A DNA stretch of 64,000 bases from the NCBI GenBank assembly GCA_965261055.1, contig OZ253440.1:372001-436000 (forward strand), given 5' to 3'. Source of the stretch: G965261055 sp965261055 [NCBI: Fibrobacteria bacterium]. GTDB lineage: Bacteria > Fibrobacterota > Fibrobacteria > UBA11236. The notes beneath the pieces were generated by a model that was not told where the DNA came from, made no database searches, and saw only the letters and a list, made by a program, of their open reading frames with translations. Below are positions 33,624-42,275 of the stretch, in pieces (the first letter of the stretch is position 1; each line of letters starts with the position of its first letter). The translations under genes were made by a program, and so were the position numbers.

Positions 33624-34799
33624 ATGGTTAAGAGTATTCCTAATTTTGTAGAGTTAGATCAAAGAAACATGTTACAAAACTATGGTTTTAGAGAATTAAC
33701 CTTAGTAAAAGGCAAAGGCTCTTTTGTTTGGGATGAATTTGGTCAAAAATATTTAGATTTTACTTCTGGTATCGCAGTTAATGCTTTTGGACATTGTTTT
33801 AGACCCGCTGTAAAAGCTGCTCAAAAACAGCTTAAAACTTTAATGCATACAAGTAATCTGTATTTGAATAAACCAACGCAAGTGTTAGCTAGTTTACTTG
33901 TGAATCAAACACACTTGGATTCTGTATTTTTTTGTAATAGTGGGACTGAGGCAAATGAAGCTGCAATTAAATTTGCTCGTGGATCAAATGAAAAAGATAA
34001 GTTACAGGTAATTTCATTTGAGAAATCATTTCATGGTCGTACCTATGGTTCTTTGTCTGCAACGGGACAAAAGAACTTAAAAAATAAATTTGGTAAGATG
34101 TTAGATGGTTTTAAGACATTAGTTTTAAATGACGCTGAAGCGTTAAAAACAGAGTGTCAAAAACAAAACTCTATAATTATCGTGGAACCGTTATTGGCTG
34201 AAGGAGGAATTATTTCTCTAGACTCTAAATTTATAAGAGCAATTGCAGAGTGCCAAAAGCAAGGTGCGTTGTTAATTTGTGATGAAGTTCAAACGGGGTT
34301 AGGGAGATTAGGAACCTTTTTAGGTAGTGATGCAGTAGGGCTTAAACCAAATATTGTAACTTTGGCAAAAGGTTTAGGGGGAGGACTTCCTTTAGGTTCA
34401 GTTTTAGTTACAAAAAAAATAGGAGAAACTATAAAAGCAGGAGATCATGGATCTACTTTTGGAGGAAATCCTGTGGCTTGTGCAGCTTCTATACAAATTG
34501 TTAAAGCTGTGATGCGTTCCAGAAATGAGATTAGAGAAAAAGCTTTACATTTTAAAATTGAGCTGGAAAAGTGGGTTAAAATGCACAGTTATTTAGGTTT
34601 TGAATTAGATGTTTTAGGTAGAGGGTTGCTTTTAGGGATAAAATGTAAACAGGATGTTTCGTTTTTAATTAATGCATGTCGAAAAGAAGGGCTATTATTG
34701 TTAAAAGCAGGGGGGTTTGTAGTTCGTTTTTTACCACCTTTAAATGTGACTTATAAAGAAATAGATGAGTGTATCCGAAAGATGACAGATGCCGTGTAA
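33624..34799 (+). CDS. argD: Acetylornithine aminotransferase family protein
   Basis: This is a class-III PLP aminotransferase of 391 residues. It has the phosphate-binding FCNSGTEANEAAIKFAR at about 103-119, Asp220 in CDEVQTGLGRLG and the Schiff-base Lys249 in TLAKGLGGGLPLGS. Length and motifs fit ArgD, which converts N-acetylglutamate semialdehyde to N-acetylornithine. The nearby argG, in the same direction, supports arginine synthesis. Succinylornithine or ornithine aminotransferase cannot be wholly excluded. AAAAGG precedes the ATG by 5 nt. Confidence 0.88.
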   Translation: MVKSIPNFVELDQRNMLQNYGFRELTLVKGKGSFVWDEFGQKYLDFTSGIAVNAFGHCFRPAVKAAQKQLKTLMHTSNLYLNKPTQVLASLLVNQTHLDSVFFCNSGTEANEAAIKFARGSNEKDKLQVISFEKSFHGRTYGSLSATGQKNLKNKFGKMLDGFKTLVLNDAEALKTECQKQNSIIIVEPLLAEGGIISLDSKFIRAIAECQKQGALLICDEVQTGLGRLGTFLGSDAVGLKPNIVTLAKGLGGGLPLGSVLVTKKIGETIKAGDHGSTFGGNPVACAASIQIVKAVMRSRNEIREKALHFKIELEKWVKMHSYLGFELDVLGRGLLLGIKCKQDVSFLINACRKEGLLLLKAGGFVVRFLPPLNVTYKEIDECIRKMTDAV

Positions 34800-34922
34800 T
34801 TATTTGTGAATTGGATTTTTTTTTGGAGTTTCTTTAATACGAAAAGAATTTATGTAGAATAATTGTAGATTATGAATGATTAAAATCAATCAAAACGCAG
34901 AGGTATAAAATTATATAATAAA

Positions 34923-35450
34923 TTGACTATAATGGTAAAATTACAGAAACAATTGATGCTATTAATATTGCGTATTTAGATCCACTCCTTCTTGGTTATG
35001 ATCATAAAAATTCTATTTTTGCTGGAGATTTTAATTCATCAGCAACTGAAGGGTTGCTTTATGAATCTGGAGGAACTAAAAGGCTTGACATTTGATTATG
35101 AAAACAGTGCTTTTCTTGTAAGTCTAGAGCGAGATAATAATATAGTTACATAAGTAACGGATTTATCTCAAGATAAAGATTATGTATATATAATCCAAAT
35201 TCTGATCAGCCAAATTGATGACGTACCTAATCGTGTTAATCTTTGGGTTGCTGAAGGATGGCTATTTCCTAGATTATGGGAGTCCCAAATTCAACACTAA
35301 GTATTGTAGGGGTAAAGGATTATTTTGGTTCAGATATTACAGACTATCTTAGTACATTTCCTAATGGATTATACTACCCTTTAGGTGATTTTGATAATTG
35401 CATCAGAGATTTTTTTCATTAGTGAGGTAGCAGATATTACTCTTCTTTAA
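34923..35450 (+). pseudogene. Decayed FNSSA-domain remnant of a Big2-family gene
   Basis: Reading across several frameshifts gives ITETIDAINIAYLDP, then SIFAGDFNSSATEGLLYESGG, LDLSQDKDYVYIIQILI and a terminal ISEVADITLL. This follows the C-terminal domain of the 25571 protein nearly end to end (IFAGSFNSSATEGLLYESGG…ISDVADITLP). No Big2 part, start codon or leader remains. It has been inactive long enough to collect several indels and stops. Confidence 0.8.
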
Positions 35451-35994
35451 TATAGATTAGGTATCTATATTGTCATATTTTAGTGGAAGTAACCAAACTT
35501 TCTTATTGATAGTATTTCTAAAATTATACTGGAACATTATTTTTTTGATATACAATCAATTGCTAAGAAAGAATTTTCTAAAAAAATTAAAGAAAATATT
35601 CCATTTGATTATAAGTCAGAGAAGCAATTTAACGAATATTTTAGCAATTAATTAAATGAAGTTTGTAAAGTAGTAAGTTAAACGATAAATCAACTAAGCC
35701 GAATAAATTTAAGGAAAGCATTGAAATTGTAAAGAAACAATTCATAGGAGGACTTAGCTTCGCTAAATTTCTATAAAAATTAAGTCAAAAAATAAATAAC
35801 ACTTAAGTGATATAAGTGTACTTTCCTAGAACAAGGAGTTTGATAATCCTTTAAAAATCCAACGATACAGAATCAAAGTTGATACGATATTCTAAACCCT
35901 ATATCTCAATTAAACATCATCTTTGATAATGTAAAAAGAAACATATTTTTTTATCTTTTTCAGTGACTTAATAAAATTTATCTGGAGATTTAGA
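35451..35994. other. Non-coding or decayed spacer before argG
   Basis: Short open frames such as AKKEFSKKIKENIPFDYKS at about 35560-35620 hint at an old gene, but no family is recognisable and stops occur in all frames. The last 60 nt hold the argG leader with GGAG 8 nt before the ATG. No riboswitch-like or attenuator structure is evident. Confidence 0.4.
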
Positions 35995-37203
35995 ATGAAA
36001 AAAGTGGTATTGGCATATTCTGGAGGTTTAGATACTTCTATAATTATCCCTTGGTTAATTGAACAATACAATGTTGAGGTTATTGCCTATGTAGCTGATG
36101 TTGGACAAGGTGAGATTGAAACAGATTCCCTTCGTGAAAGAGCGTTAGCCGCTGGAGCTAGTGATTTTATTCTAAAAGATTTGCGAAAAGAGTTTATTGA
36201 AGATTATATTTGGTCAACACTTAAAGCAGGAGCAAAATACGAAGGTACCTATCTGTTGGGAACGGCTATGGCTCGTCCATTGATTGCTAAATACCAAATG
36301 GAAATAGCTAAAGAGTGTGATGCAGATACTGTTGCTCACGGTGCAACAGGTAAAGGCAATGATCAAGTTCGTTTTGAATTGACTTATATGGCGTTCGATC
36401 CTACAATTAAGATTATAGCTCCTTGGAAAGATCCTAAATGGGATATAGATTCTCGAGAAATGGCTATAGATTATGCAAATAAAAGGAACATACCTTTGAC
36501 AGTTTCTAAAGAAAAAATTTATTCTGAAGATGGTAATCTTTGGCATTTATCACACGAAGGTGGAATTTTAGAGCATGTTGACCAAGAGCATCAGTACGAC
36601 ATGTTAACAATGGGAGTCACTCCTGAAAATGCTCCTGAAACACCAACTTATGTTACAATTGGTTTTGATAAGGGTATACCTGTTTCTATAGATGAAAAAA
36701 AATTAGATGCAATATCATTATTAGATAAGGTCAATAAGGTTGCTGGTGAAAATGGTTGTGGATTACTAGATATTGTAGAAAACCGCCTTGTTGGAATGAA
36801 ATCGAGAGGAGTTTATGAAACACCAGGTGGTTCATTGTTGTATCTTGCTCATGAGTATTTAGAGCAATTGGTCTTAGACCGAGATACTTTGCAGTACAAA
36901 CAACAACTCTCTATTCGTTATGCTCAATTGGTGTATGATGGACTTTGGTTTACACCTTTAAGAGAAGCTTTAGATTCTTTTGTTGATTCCACACAAAAAG
37001 TTGTTATAGGCAATGTTAAAATTAAACTTTATAAAGGTAATATGACATTGGCTGGAATGAGTAGTTCTTATTCTTTATACGATAAAGATTTAGGTGGTTT
37101 TTCTAATGTTGAAATGTACAATCAACAAGATGCAAATGGTTTCATACGTTGTTTAGGTTTGCCTCTTAAAGTTAGATCTTTGAAAAAATTGTCTGACTTT
37201 TAA
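35995..37203 (+). CDS. argG: Argininosuccinate synthase
   Basis: The 402-residue protein starts with the ATP-PPase motif VVLAYSGGLDTSIIIPWL. It continues with the citrulline/aspartate-binding features of the family: YLLGTAMARPLIA, HGATGKGNDQVRFE and SREMAIDYA. It joins citrulline and aspartate with ATP hydrolysis to AMP in arginine synthesis. Length is standard and the start has GGAG 8 nt upstream. It is followed, 22 nt later, by ispD, so the arginine and isoprenoid genes may share a transcript. Confidence 0.97.
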   Translation: MKKVVLAYSGGLDTSIIIPWLIEQYNVEVIAYVADVGQGEIETDSLRERALAAGASDFILKDLRKEFIEDYIWSTLKAGAKYEGTYLLGTAMARPLIAKYQMEIAKECDADTVAHGATGKGNDQVRFELTYMAFDPTIKIIAPWKDPKWDIDSREMAIDYANKRNIPLTVSKEKIYSEDGNLWHLSHEGGILEHVDQEHQYDMLTMGVTPENAPETPTYVTIGFDKGIPVSIDEKKLDAISLLDKVNKVAGENGCGLLDIVENRLVGMKSRGVYETPGGSLLYLAHEYLEQLVLDRDTLQYKQQLSIRYAQLVYDGLWFTPLREALDSFVDSTQKVVIGNVKIKLYKGNMTLAGMSSSYSLYDKDLGGFSNVEMYNQQDANGFIRCLGLPLKVRSLKKLSDF

Positions 37204-37225
37204 AATTAAAGAATAAGAGTTAAAT

Positions 37226-37924
37226 ATTTTAAATTCAACTAAAATTGGAGTTGTTTTAGCGGCTGGAGGAAAAGGTACTCGTTTAAATAAATCTTATCCG
37301 AAACAGTTTCGTCTGGTCAATGGAAAACCACTATTTTATTTGTGTTTAGAAAAATTTGCAACCATTTCAGAAATATCCGAAATGGTATTGGTTTTACCAC
37401 AAGAGTATCTAGAGGAATATGCGTTTGTTATGAATGAATTTCCTAATTTGAAGTTAGTCGCTGGAGGAAATAATCGAGTCAAGTCTGTTAGATTTGGCGT
37501 GGAAGCTTTAGGTCAAAAAGTAAAGCAAGTTCTCATTCATGATATTGCTCGTCCTCTTTTTTCTACAGATTTAGTACAAAATTGTATGATAGCATTACAG
37601 AAATATTCGGCTTTCGTGACAGGTGTTTTGTCTAGTGATACAGTCAAGGTTGTGGATAAAATTAAAGTACAAGAAACCTTAAAAAGAGAGCAAATTCTAT
37701 TAGTACAAACACCACAGTGCTTTTGCGTTTCTTTACTTAAAAAATGTTATCAAAATTTAGATCTTCAAAAAATAGAAGTATCTCAGTTTACGGATGAAGC
37801 ATCTGTAGTTGAGTTTTTTGGAGAACCAGTTCATTGGGTAGAAGGTTCTATCCTAAATCGTAAAATAACATATCCAGAGGATTTCCAATGGTTGGAACAA
37901 CAGTTAAGAGGTAAAAATGGTTAA
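37226..37924 (+). CDS. ispD: 2-C-methyl-D-erythritol 4-phosphate cytidylyltransferase, ATT start
   Basis: The complete enzyme needs the N-terminal nucleotide-binding loop, which reads IGVVLAAGGKGTRLNKSYPKQF from 37244 and lies upstream of any ATG, GTG or TTG in the frame. The frame is closed upstream by TAA at 37214, leaving ATT at 37226 as the best start: AAGAG (37215-37219) precedes it by 6 nt. This gives 232 residues, the family norm. Further IspD signatures: HDIARPLFS, QTPQCFCVSLL and the C-terminal ITYPEDFQWLEQ. It activates MEP with CTP in the non-mevalonate isoprenoid pathway. The 3' end overlaps ispF by 8 nt. A TTG at 37340 would delete the active site. Confidence 0.88.
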   Translation: MLNSTKIGVVLAAGGKGTRLNKSYPKQFRLVNGKPLFYLCLEKFATISEISEMVLVLPQEYLEEYAFVMNEFPNLKLVAGGNNRVKSVRFGVEALGQKVKQVLIHDIARPLFSTDLVQNCMIALQKYSAFVTGVLSSDTVKVVDKIKVQETLKREQILLVQTPQCFCVSLLKKCYQNLDLQKIEVSQFTDEASVVEFFGEPVHWVEGSILNRKITYPEDFQWLEQQLRGKNG

Positions 37925-38405
37925 AGTTGGTCTTGGTCAAGATAGTCACGCTTTTGAAAGTGTTGATTCTACGAAGAAATTGGTTTTAGGGGGTGTTTGT
38001 TTTGAAAAGGAGATTGGCTTAAAAGGAAATAGTGATGCTGATGTGATTTTACACGCTTTAACGAATGCTATTTCAGGAATCACAACTAAACCTGTTTTGG
38101 GTAAGAGAGCTGATGAATTGATTAAACAAGGAATGAATGATAGCATATTCTTTTTGGAAGAAGCTTTAAAAGATTTGGAAAAAATAGCCTTTAAAATAGA
38201 ACATATTTCTATTTCTATGGAATGTTTAAAACCGAAAATAATGCCTCTCTATAGTCAAATTCAAAGTAATATAGCTCGCTTTTGTAAAGTAGATGTGAAT
38301 GCAGTCGGTTTAACCGCTACTACTGGAGAAGGACTGAGTAGCTTTGGTAAAGGCTTTGGTATTTTTTGTTCATGTATTGTAACAGCTAAAAAGATAGGAG
38401 AATGA
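37917..38405 (+). CDS. ispF: 2-C-methyl-D-erythritol 2,4-cyclodiphosphate synthase
   Basis: The 162-residue IspF acts two steps after IspD (CDP-ME 2-phosphate to the cyclodiphosphate). Metal ligands are visible as Asp9 and His11 (GQDSHAF) and His46 (DADVILHAL). The C-terminal nucleotide-binding TATTGEGLSSFGKG is present. The middle part (ISGITTKPVLGKRADELIKQG) is of the type seen in Chlamydia rather than the LGDIG…FPDTD form of most bacteria. It starts inside the end of ispD, so translation is coupled. No ispE is nearby. Confidence 0.93.
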   Translation: MVKVGLGQDSHAFESVDSTKKLVLGGVCFEKEIGLKGNSDADVILHALTNAISGITTKPVLGKRADELIKQGMNDSIFFLEEALKDLEKIAFKIEHISISMECLKPKIMPLYSQIQSNIARFCKVDVNAVGLTATTGEGLSSFGKGFGIFCSCIVTAKKIGE

Positions 38406-38519
38406 GGCTAAGATTTTCTTTTATATGAATATGATGTAGTTTTTTGAATACTATACTACTATTTATACGAATTAAAAAAAGGTATTATATTTTTAAAATT
38501 GAATTGATATTTAGTTTCT

Positions 38520-38554
38520 ACACTTTGTGTATTAACAGTGTAAGTGTTTTTTTG
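38520..38554 (+). terminator. Probable rho-independent terminator
   Basis: ACACTT pairs with AAGTGT around a 16-nt loop that can itself fold (TGT…ACA), and is followed by a run of about seven T. It lies 115 nt after ispF. Confidence 0.5.
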
Positions 38555-38771
38555 ATTTCTGTTATTGATAGCAGAAGTAGTGTTTATAGGAGAGGCACTA
38601 CACTGGTACTAACATAGACTCAAATAAGGCGTCCCTAAAAAGTACAAGAAAACTAGAAGTTTCTCAAGTTTTAATTAGGTATAGATGATTTTAGGTGCAG
38701 ATGGTTTCTTATTTTGTTTATACTTGATAGCACGCACTATAGAATAGTGTTATTTTTTTGTACAAATTACA

Positions 38772-38796
38772 AGGAACTCCTAACCAAGGGGTTCCT
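38772..38796 (+). repeat. Inverted repeat covering the ribosome-binding site of the Big2 pseudogene
   Basis: AGGAACTCC and GGGGTTCCT form a 9-bp stem with a 7-nt loop, ending 1 nt before the ATG at 38798. It stands where the two related genes have the 14-bp repeats, and would bury the AAGGGG ribosome-binding site in a hairpin. Confidence 0.5.
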
Positions 38797-38797
38797 A

Positions 38798-39019
38798 ATG
38801 ATTAAGCTATTTACATTTATGTTAAACATTAATTATTGTTAATTGCAACCTATTCAATTCAGTTGAAGGCTTCGCACCGATTCCAGTAATTGGTGTGACT
38901 GTTGAACCTAGCGACAGTATCTGATGCCAGTGTAATATCAGCAGGAAGTCTAGCAATCTTAGTAGCTTCATCAAACCAAGTTACGCAGACATTAGGTTTT
39001 TAACAGTAACAGTGAAGTA
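38798..39019 (+). pseudogene. Decayed Big2-lipoprotein gene (leader and start of first domain)
   Basis: The sequence opens MIKLFTFM like the genes at 5592 and 22116, loses frame, then continues in another frame as TLIIVNCNLFNSVEGFAPI and PVIGVTVEPSDSI before a stop. The Asn-Cys lipobox and the first Big2 strand are recognisable. Upstream, a degraded form of the 39-nt promoter block is present (about 38714-38754). Only about 220 bp remain; no Big2 core or C-terminal domain is left. Confidence 0.75.
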
Positions 39020-39103
39020 AATGGTGTATTACAAAACAAGATCGTTAAATATGGGCGTAGGTTATAAGTTGTAAGTGAAAGCTTTCCTTAAAATTTTGTT
39101 TCT

Positions 39104-39739
39104 TTACATTCGTTTTTTTACTCCAATTTCTTTACAAATTGGACAAATCTCTACTTTATGAGAACGGGCTGAACAATATTCTCGACCATAATAAATAATT
39201 TGTAGATGTAGTTTGTTCCATAAATATTTTGTAAATATTTTTTTAGCATCTTTCTCTGTTTGTGTTACATTTTTTCCATTTGTGATACCCCAGCGGTATA
39301 ATAATCGGTGAATATGTGTATCTACAGGAAAAGTTGAGACTCCAAAGGCTTGGGCTAAAACAACGCTAGCGGTTTTATGTCCAACGCTAGGTAGAGCTTC
39401 TAAAGCTTTAAAGTTTTGAGGTACTTGTCCTTGGTGTTTCTCTAAAATGATACGCGTGAGTTCGTAAATGCCTTTGGACTTCATAGGAGATAAACCACAA
39501 GGACGAATAATATCTAGAATTTCTTTTTGCGTTTTCAATTTCATTTTTTCAGGAGTATCTGCATCTTTAAAGAGTAGGGGAGTAATTAAATTGACTCTCT
39601 TATCTGTGCATTGAGCTGAAAGTAAAACAGCAATCAATAATGTATATGGACTGTTATGGTTTAAGGGAATAGGAGTTGTAGGATAAAGCTTTTCTAATTG
39701 TGTTACAATAAGCTTAGCTTTTTCCTTTCTTGTTGCCAT
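39104..39739 (-). CDS. nth: Endonuclease III (DNA glycosylase/AP lyase)
   Basis: The 211-residue protein has the helix-hairpin-helix LPSVGHKTASVVL with catalytic Lys122 and the catalytic Asp140 in VDTHIHRL, so it should excise oxidised pyrimidines and cleave the abasic strand. The iron-sulfur loop is unusual: Cys189, Cys199 and Cys202 are present (YCSARSHKVEICPICKEIG), the first gap is nine residues instead of six, and the fourth Cys is missing, the protein ending KKRM. The 4Fe-4S cluster is probably altered or lost. It is the last gene of the cysD-to-nth cluster, 10 nt after leuS. Confidence 0.92.
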   Translation of the reverse strand: MATRKEKAKLIVTQLEKLYPTTPIPLNHNSPYTLLIAVLLSAQCTDKRVNLITPLLFKDADTPEKMKLKTQKEILDIIRPCGLSPMKSKGIYELTRIILEKHQGQVPQNFKALEALPSVGHKTASVVLAQAFGVSTFPVDTHIHRLLYRWGITNGKNVTQTEKDAKKIFTKYLWNKLHLQIIYYGREYCSARSHKVEICPICKEIGVKKRM

Positions 39740-39749
39740 GTTATAAAAA

Positions 39750-42266
39750 TTACTTTTTCGGTTTTAAAACAAAATTTACAAGTTTATTTAGAACGACAAT
39801 GACTTTGACTATTTTATTTACTTCAAAGTAGGACTGAATTTTAGAGTCTTGTTTGGCAAGTTCAATCAATTCTTCTTTTGGTAAATCAATTTGAACTTCT
39901 ATTTGAGAGCGTACTTTTCCATTTGTTTGAAATACAATATTGGTTGTATTTTGGATAAGATTTTCTTCTTTAAATTCTGGCCAAGGTTGGTATGTAATAG
40001 ATTCAGTATTCCCTAAGCGTTCCCAAAATTCTTCAGCGATATGTGGAGCAAATGGAGAAATAAGTTTAGCTATAATTTCGCAAACTTCATGAATACATGG
40101 GTAATTATGTAGTTGATTGGAAAGAATCATCATTTGTGCAATAGCGGTATTAAAAGAAATTTTTTCAATATCAAGAGTGACTTTTTGAATCGTTTTGTGA
40201 AGAACGGTAAGAAGTTTTTTCGGTATTTCTTGTTGTGTAATCACATTTGGAGTTTCATTTTCCCCAATAATATAACGCCATAGTTTATGTAAAAATCGAA
40301 CAGGACCTTCTAGTCCTGATGTATTCCAAGGTTTGGCTCTTTCTAAAGGACCCATAAACATTTCATAAATTCGCATGGCATCTGCACCGTATTGTTTGAC
40401 GATATCATCGGGGCTTACAATATTACCAATGGATTTAGACATTTTTTCACCATTCTCACCTAGAATTAAGCCTTGGTTTATAAGTTTATTAAAAGGTTCT
40501 TTATAATGAACACAATTTATGTCTTTTAGAAATTTATACCAAAACCTAGAATAAAGTAAATGGAGTACGGCATGTTCAGCACCTCCAATATATAAATCAA
40601 CTGGCATCCAGTATTGTTCTTCTTGTGCATCACAAAAAGTATTTTGATTATTTGGGTCTAGATAACGCAGGAAGTACCAACAAGATCCAGCCCATTGAGG
40701 CATAGTATTGGTTTCTCTTATCCCTTCAATGGAATCATGATTATAGCGTATCCAGTCTTTGTCTTTAGATAAAGGTGGTTCCATATTGTAGGAAGGTGAG
40801 AAATCTTCTAAATCAGGAAGGAGTACTGGAAGTTCTTGATCTGAGACTACATGTAATCCATTTTTTGTATGTACAATTGGAAAAGGTTCTCCCCAATAGC
40901 GTTGTCTTGAAAAAAGCCAATCTCTTAATTTATATTGTACTTTGTGTTCACCTAATTTTGCTTTGGATAAATGTTCTAAAATAATTTTTTTAGCTTTAGA
41001 AACATTGAATCCGTTTAAAAAATCAGAATAGATGAGGACACCGTCTCCTGTATGTGCTTTTTGACTTACATCTCCTCCTTCAATTACGGGAAGGATAGGA
41101 AGATTAAATTTTTTTGCGAATTCATAGTCTCGTTGGTCATGAGCTGGAACAGCCATTACGGCACCAGTTCCATAGTTCATCATGACATAATTAGAAACCC
41201 AAACAGGAATTTTTTCTTGTGTGAGAGGATGAGTTACAAAGCTACCTGTAAAAATTCCTGTTTTTTCTTTGTCTATACCGCGTTCTAGTTCAGATAAGGA
41301 AAGAGTATTTTGACAGTAAAACTCCATATCTTTTTGATATTCTTGAGTTGTAATTGTTTTTACTAATGGGTGCTCTGGAGCAATAACTAAATAGCTAATT
41401 CCAAATAGTGTGTCAGGGCGGGTTGTAAAAACAGAAATGGTTTCTGAAAAATGATCAAAATAAAAATGAACAGTAGCTCCTTCAGAGCGTCCAATCCAAT
41501 TATATTGCATGTGTTTGACGGACTCAGGCCAATCTACAGAACCTAAGTCTTCAATTAAACGGTCAGAATATTCTGTAATTCGAAGCATCCACTGTTTTAA
41601 AGGACGCCTTTCACAAGAGTGGTTTCCTCGTTCGGATAAACCATTAATGACTTCTTCATTTGCTAGAACTGTTCCTAGAGAAGGACACCACCAAACAGGA
41701 ATTTTATCCAAATATGCTAGCCTTTTAGAATCAATATACTCTTGTTTAGCTTTAGAGTTTTTTCCAATTTCTGTAGGAATTTTTAGCTCGGAGATGGATC
41801 TGGCTTTTTGTGATTCCTTACAATAAAAGTGATTAAAAAATTGTTTGAAAATCCATTGTGTCCACTTAAAATATTTGGGATCAGTTGTATTAATCTCTCT
41901 ATCCCAATCATAAGAAAAACCTAGAGATTTAAGTTGTCGAATGAAATTAAGAATATTATTTTCAGTTGTAATTTTAGGATGTTGTCCTGTTTGAATAGCG
42001 TGTTGTTCTGCAGGTAATCCGTAAGCATCCCAACCAATAGGGTGTAGAACATTAAAATTGTTCATGCGTTTATAACGACAAATAATATCAGTGGCAGTAT
42101 AGCCCTCAGGGTGACCAACATGCATACCTGATCCAGATGGATAAGGGAACATGTCTAAGGCATAATATTTTTGTTTATTTAAATTTTTGGTAGCTTTAAA
42201 TGTTTTGTTTTTAAACCAATAGTCTTGCCATTTGGGTTCAATCGTTTTAGGGTTATATTTTGGCAT
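39750..42266 (-). CDS. leuS: Leucyl-tRNA synthetase
   Basis: This class-I synthetase has 838 residues. The HIGH motif is HVGH (49-52, in PSGSGMHVGHPEGY) and the KMSKS motif is at 608-612 (GENGEKMSKSIGN). The editing domain (CP1) is intact, with FTTRPDTLFG and GTGAVMAVPAHDQRDYEFA. A C-terminal tRNA-binding domain follows the anticodon-binding helices (ISPFAPHIAEEFWE). It charges tRNA-Leu. It lies 9 nt after hflX and 10 nt before nth on one minus-strand transcript. Confidence 0.98.
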   Translation of the reverse strand: MPKYNPKTIEPKWQDYWFKNKTFKATKNLNKQKYYALDMFPYPSGSGMHVGHPEGYTATDIICRYKRMNNFNVLHPIGWDAYGLPAEQHAIQTGQHPKITTENNILNFIRQLKSLGFSYDWDREINTTDPKYFKWTQWIFKQFFNHFYCKESQKARSISELKIPTEIGKNSKAKQEYIDSKRLAYLDKIPVWWCPSLGTVLANEEVINGLSERGNHSCERRPLKQWMLRITEYSDRLIEDLGSVDWPESVKHMQYNWIGRSEGATVHFYFDHFSETISVFTTRPDTLFGISYLVIAPEHPLVKTITTQEYQKDMEFYCQNTLSLSELERGIDKEKTGIFTGSFVTHPLTQEKIPVWVSNYVMMNYGTGAVMAVPAHDQRDYEFAKKFNLPILPVIEGGDVSQKAHTGDGVLIYSDFLNGFNVSKAKKIILEHLSKAKLGEHKVQYKLRDWLFSRQRYWGEPFPIVHTKNGLHVVSDQELPVLLPDLEDFSPSYNMEPPLSKDKDWIRYNHDSIEGIRETNTMPQWAGSCWYFLRYLDPNNQNTFCDAQEEQYWMPVDLYIGGAEHAVLHLLYSRFWYKFLKDINCVHYKEPFNKLINQGLILGENGEKMSKSIGNIVSPDDIVKQYGADAMRIYEMFMGPLERAKPWNTSGLEGPVRFLHKLWRYIIGENETPNVITQQEIPKKLLTVLHKTIQKVTLDIEKISFNTAIAQMMILSNQLHNYPCIHEVCEIIAKLISPFAPHIAEEFWERLGNTESITYQPWPEFKEENLIQNTTNIVFQTNGKVRSQIEVQIDLPKEELIELAKQDSKIQSYFEVNKIVKVIVVLNKLVNFVLKPKK

Positions 42267-42275
42267 AATTTTAAA

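Noticed and set aside
37340-37924. TTG-started 194-residue ispD
   Set aside because: It would lack the CTP-binding loop that is clearly encoded upstream in the same frame.
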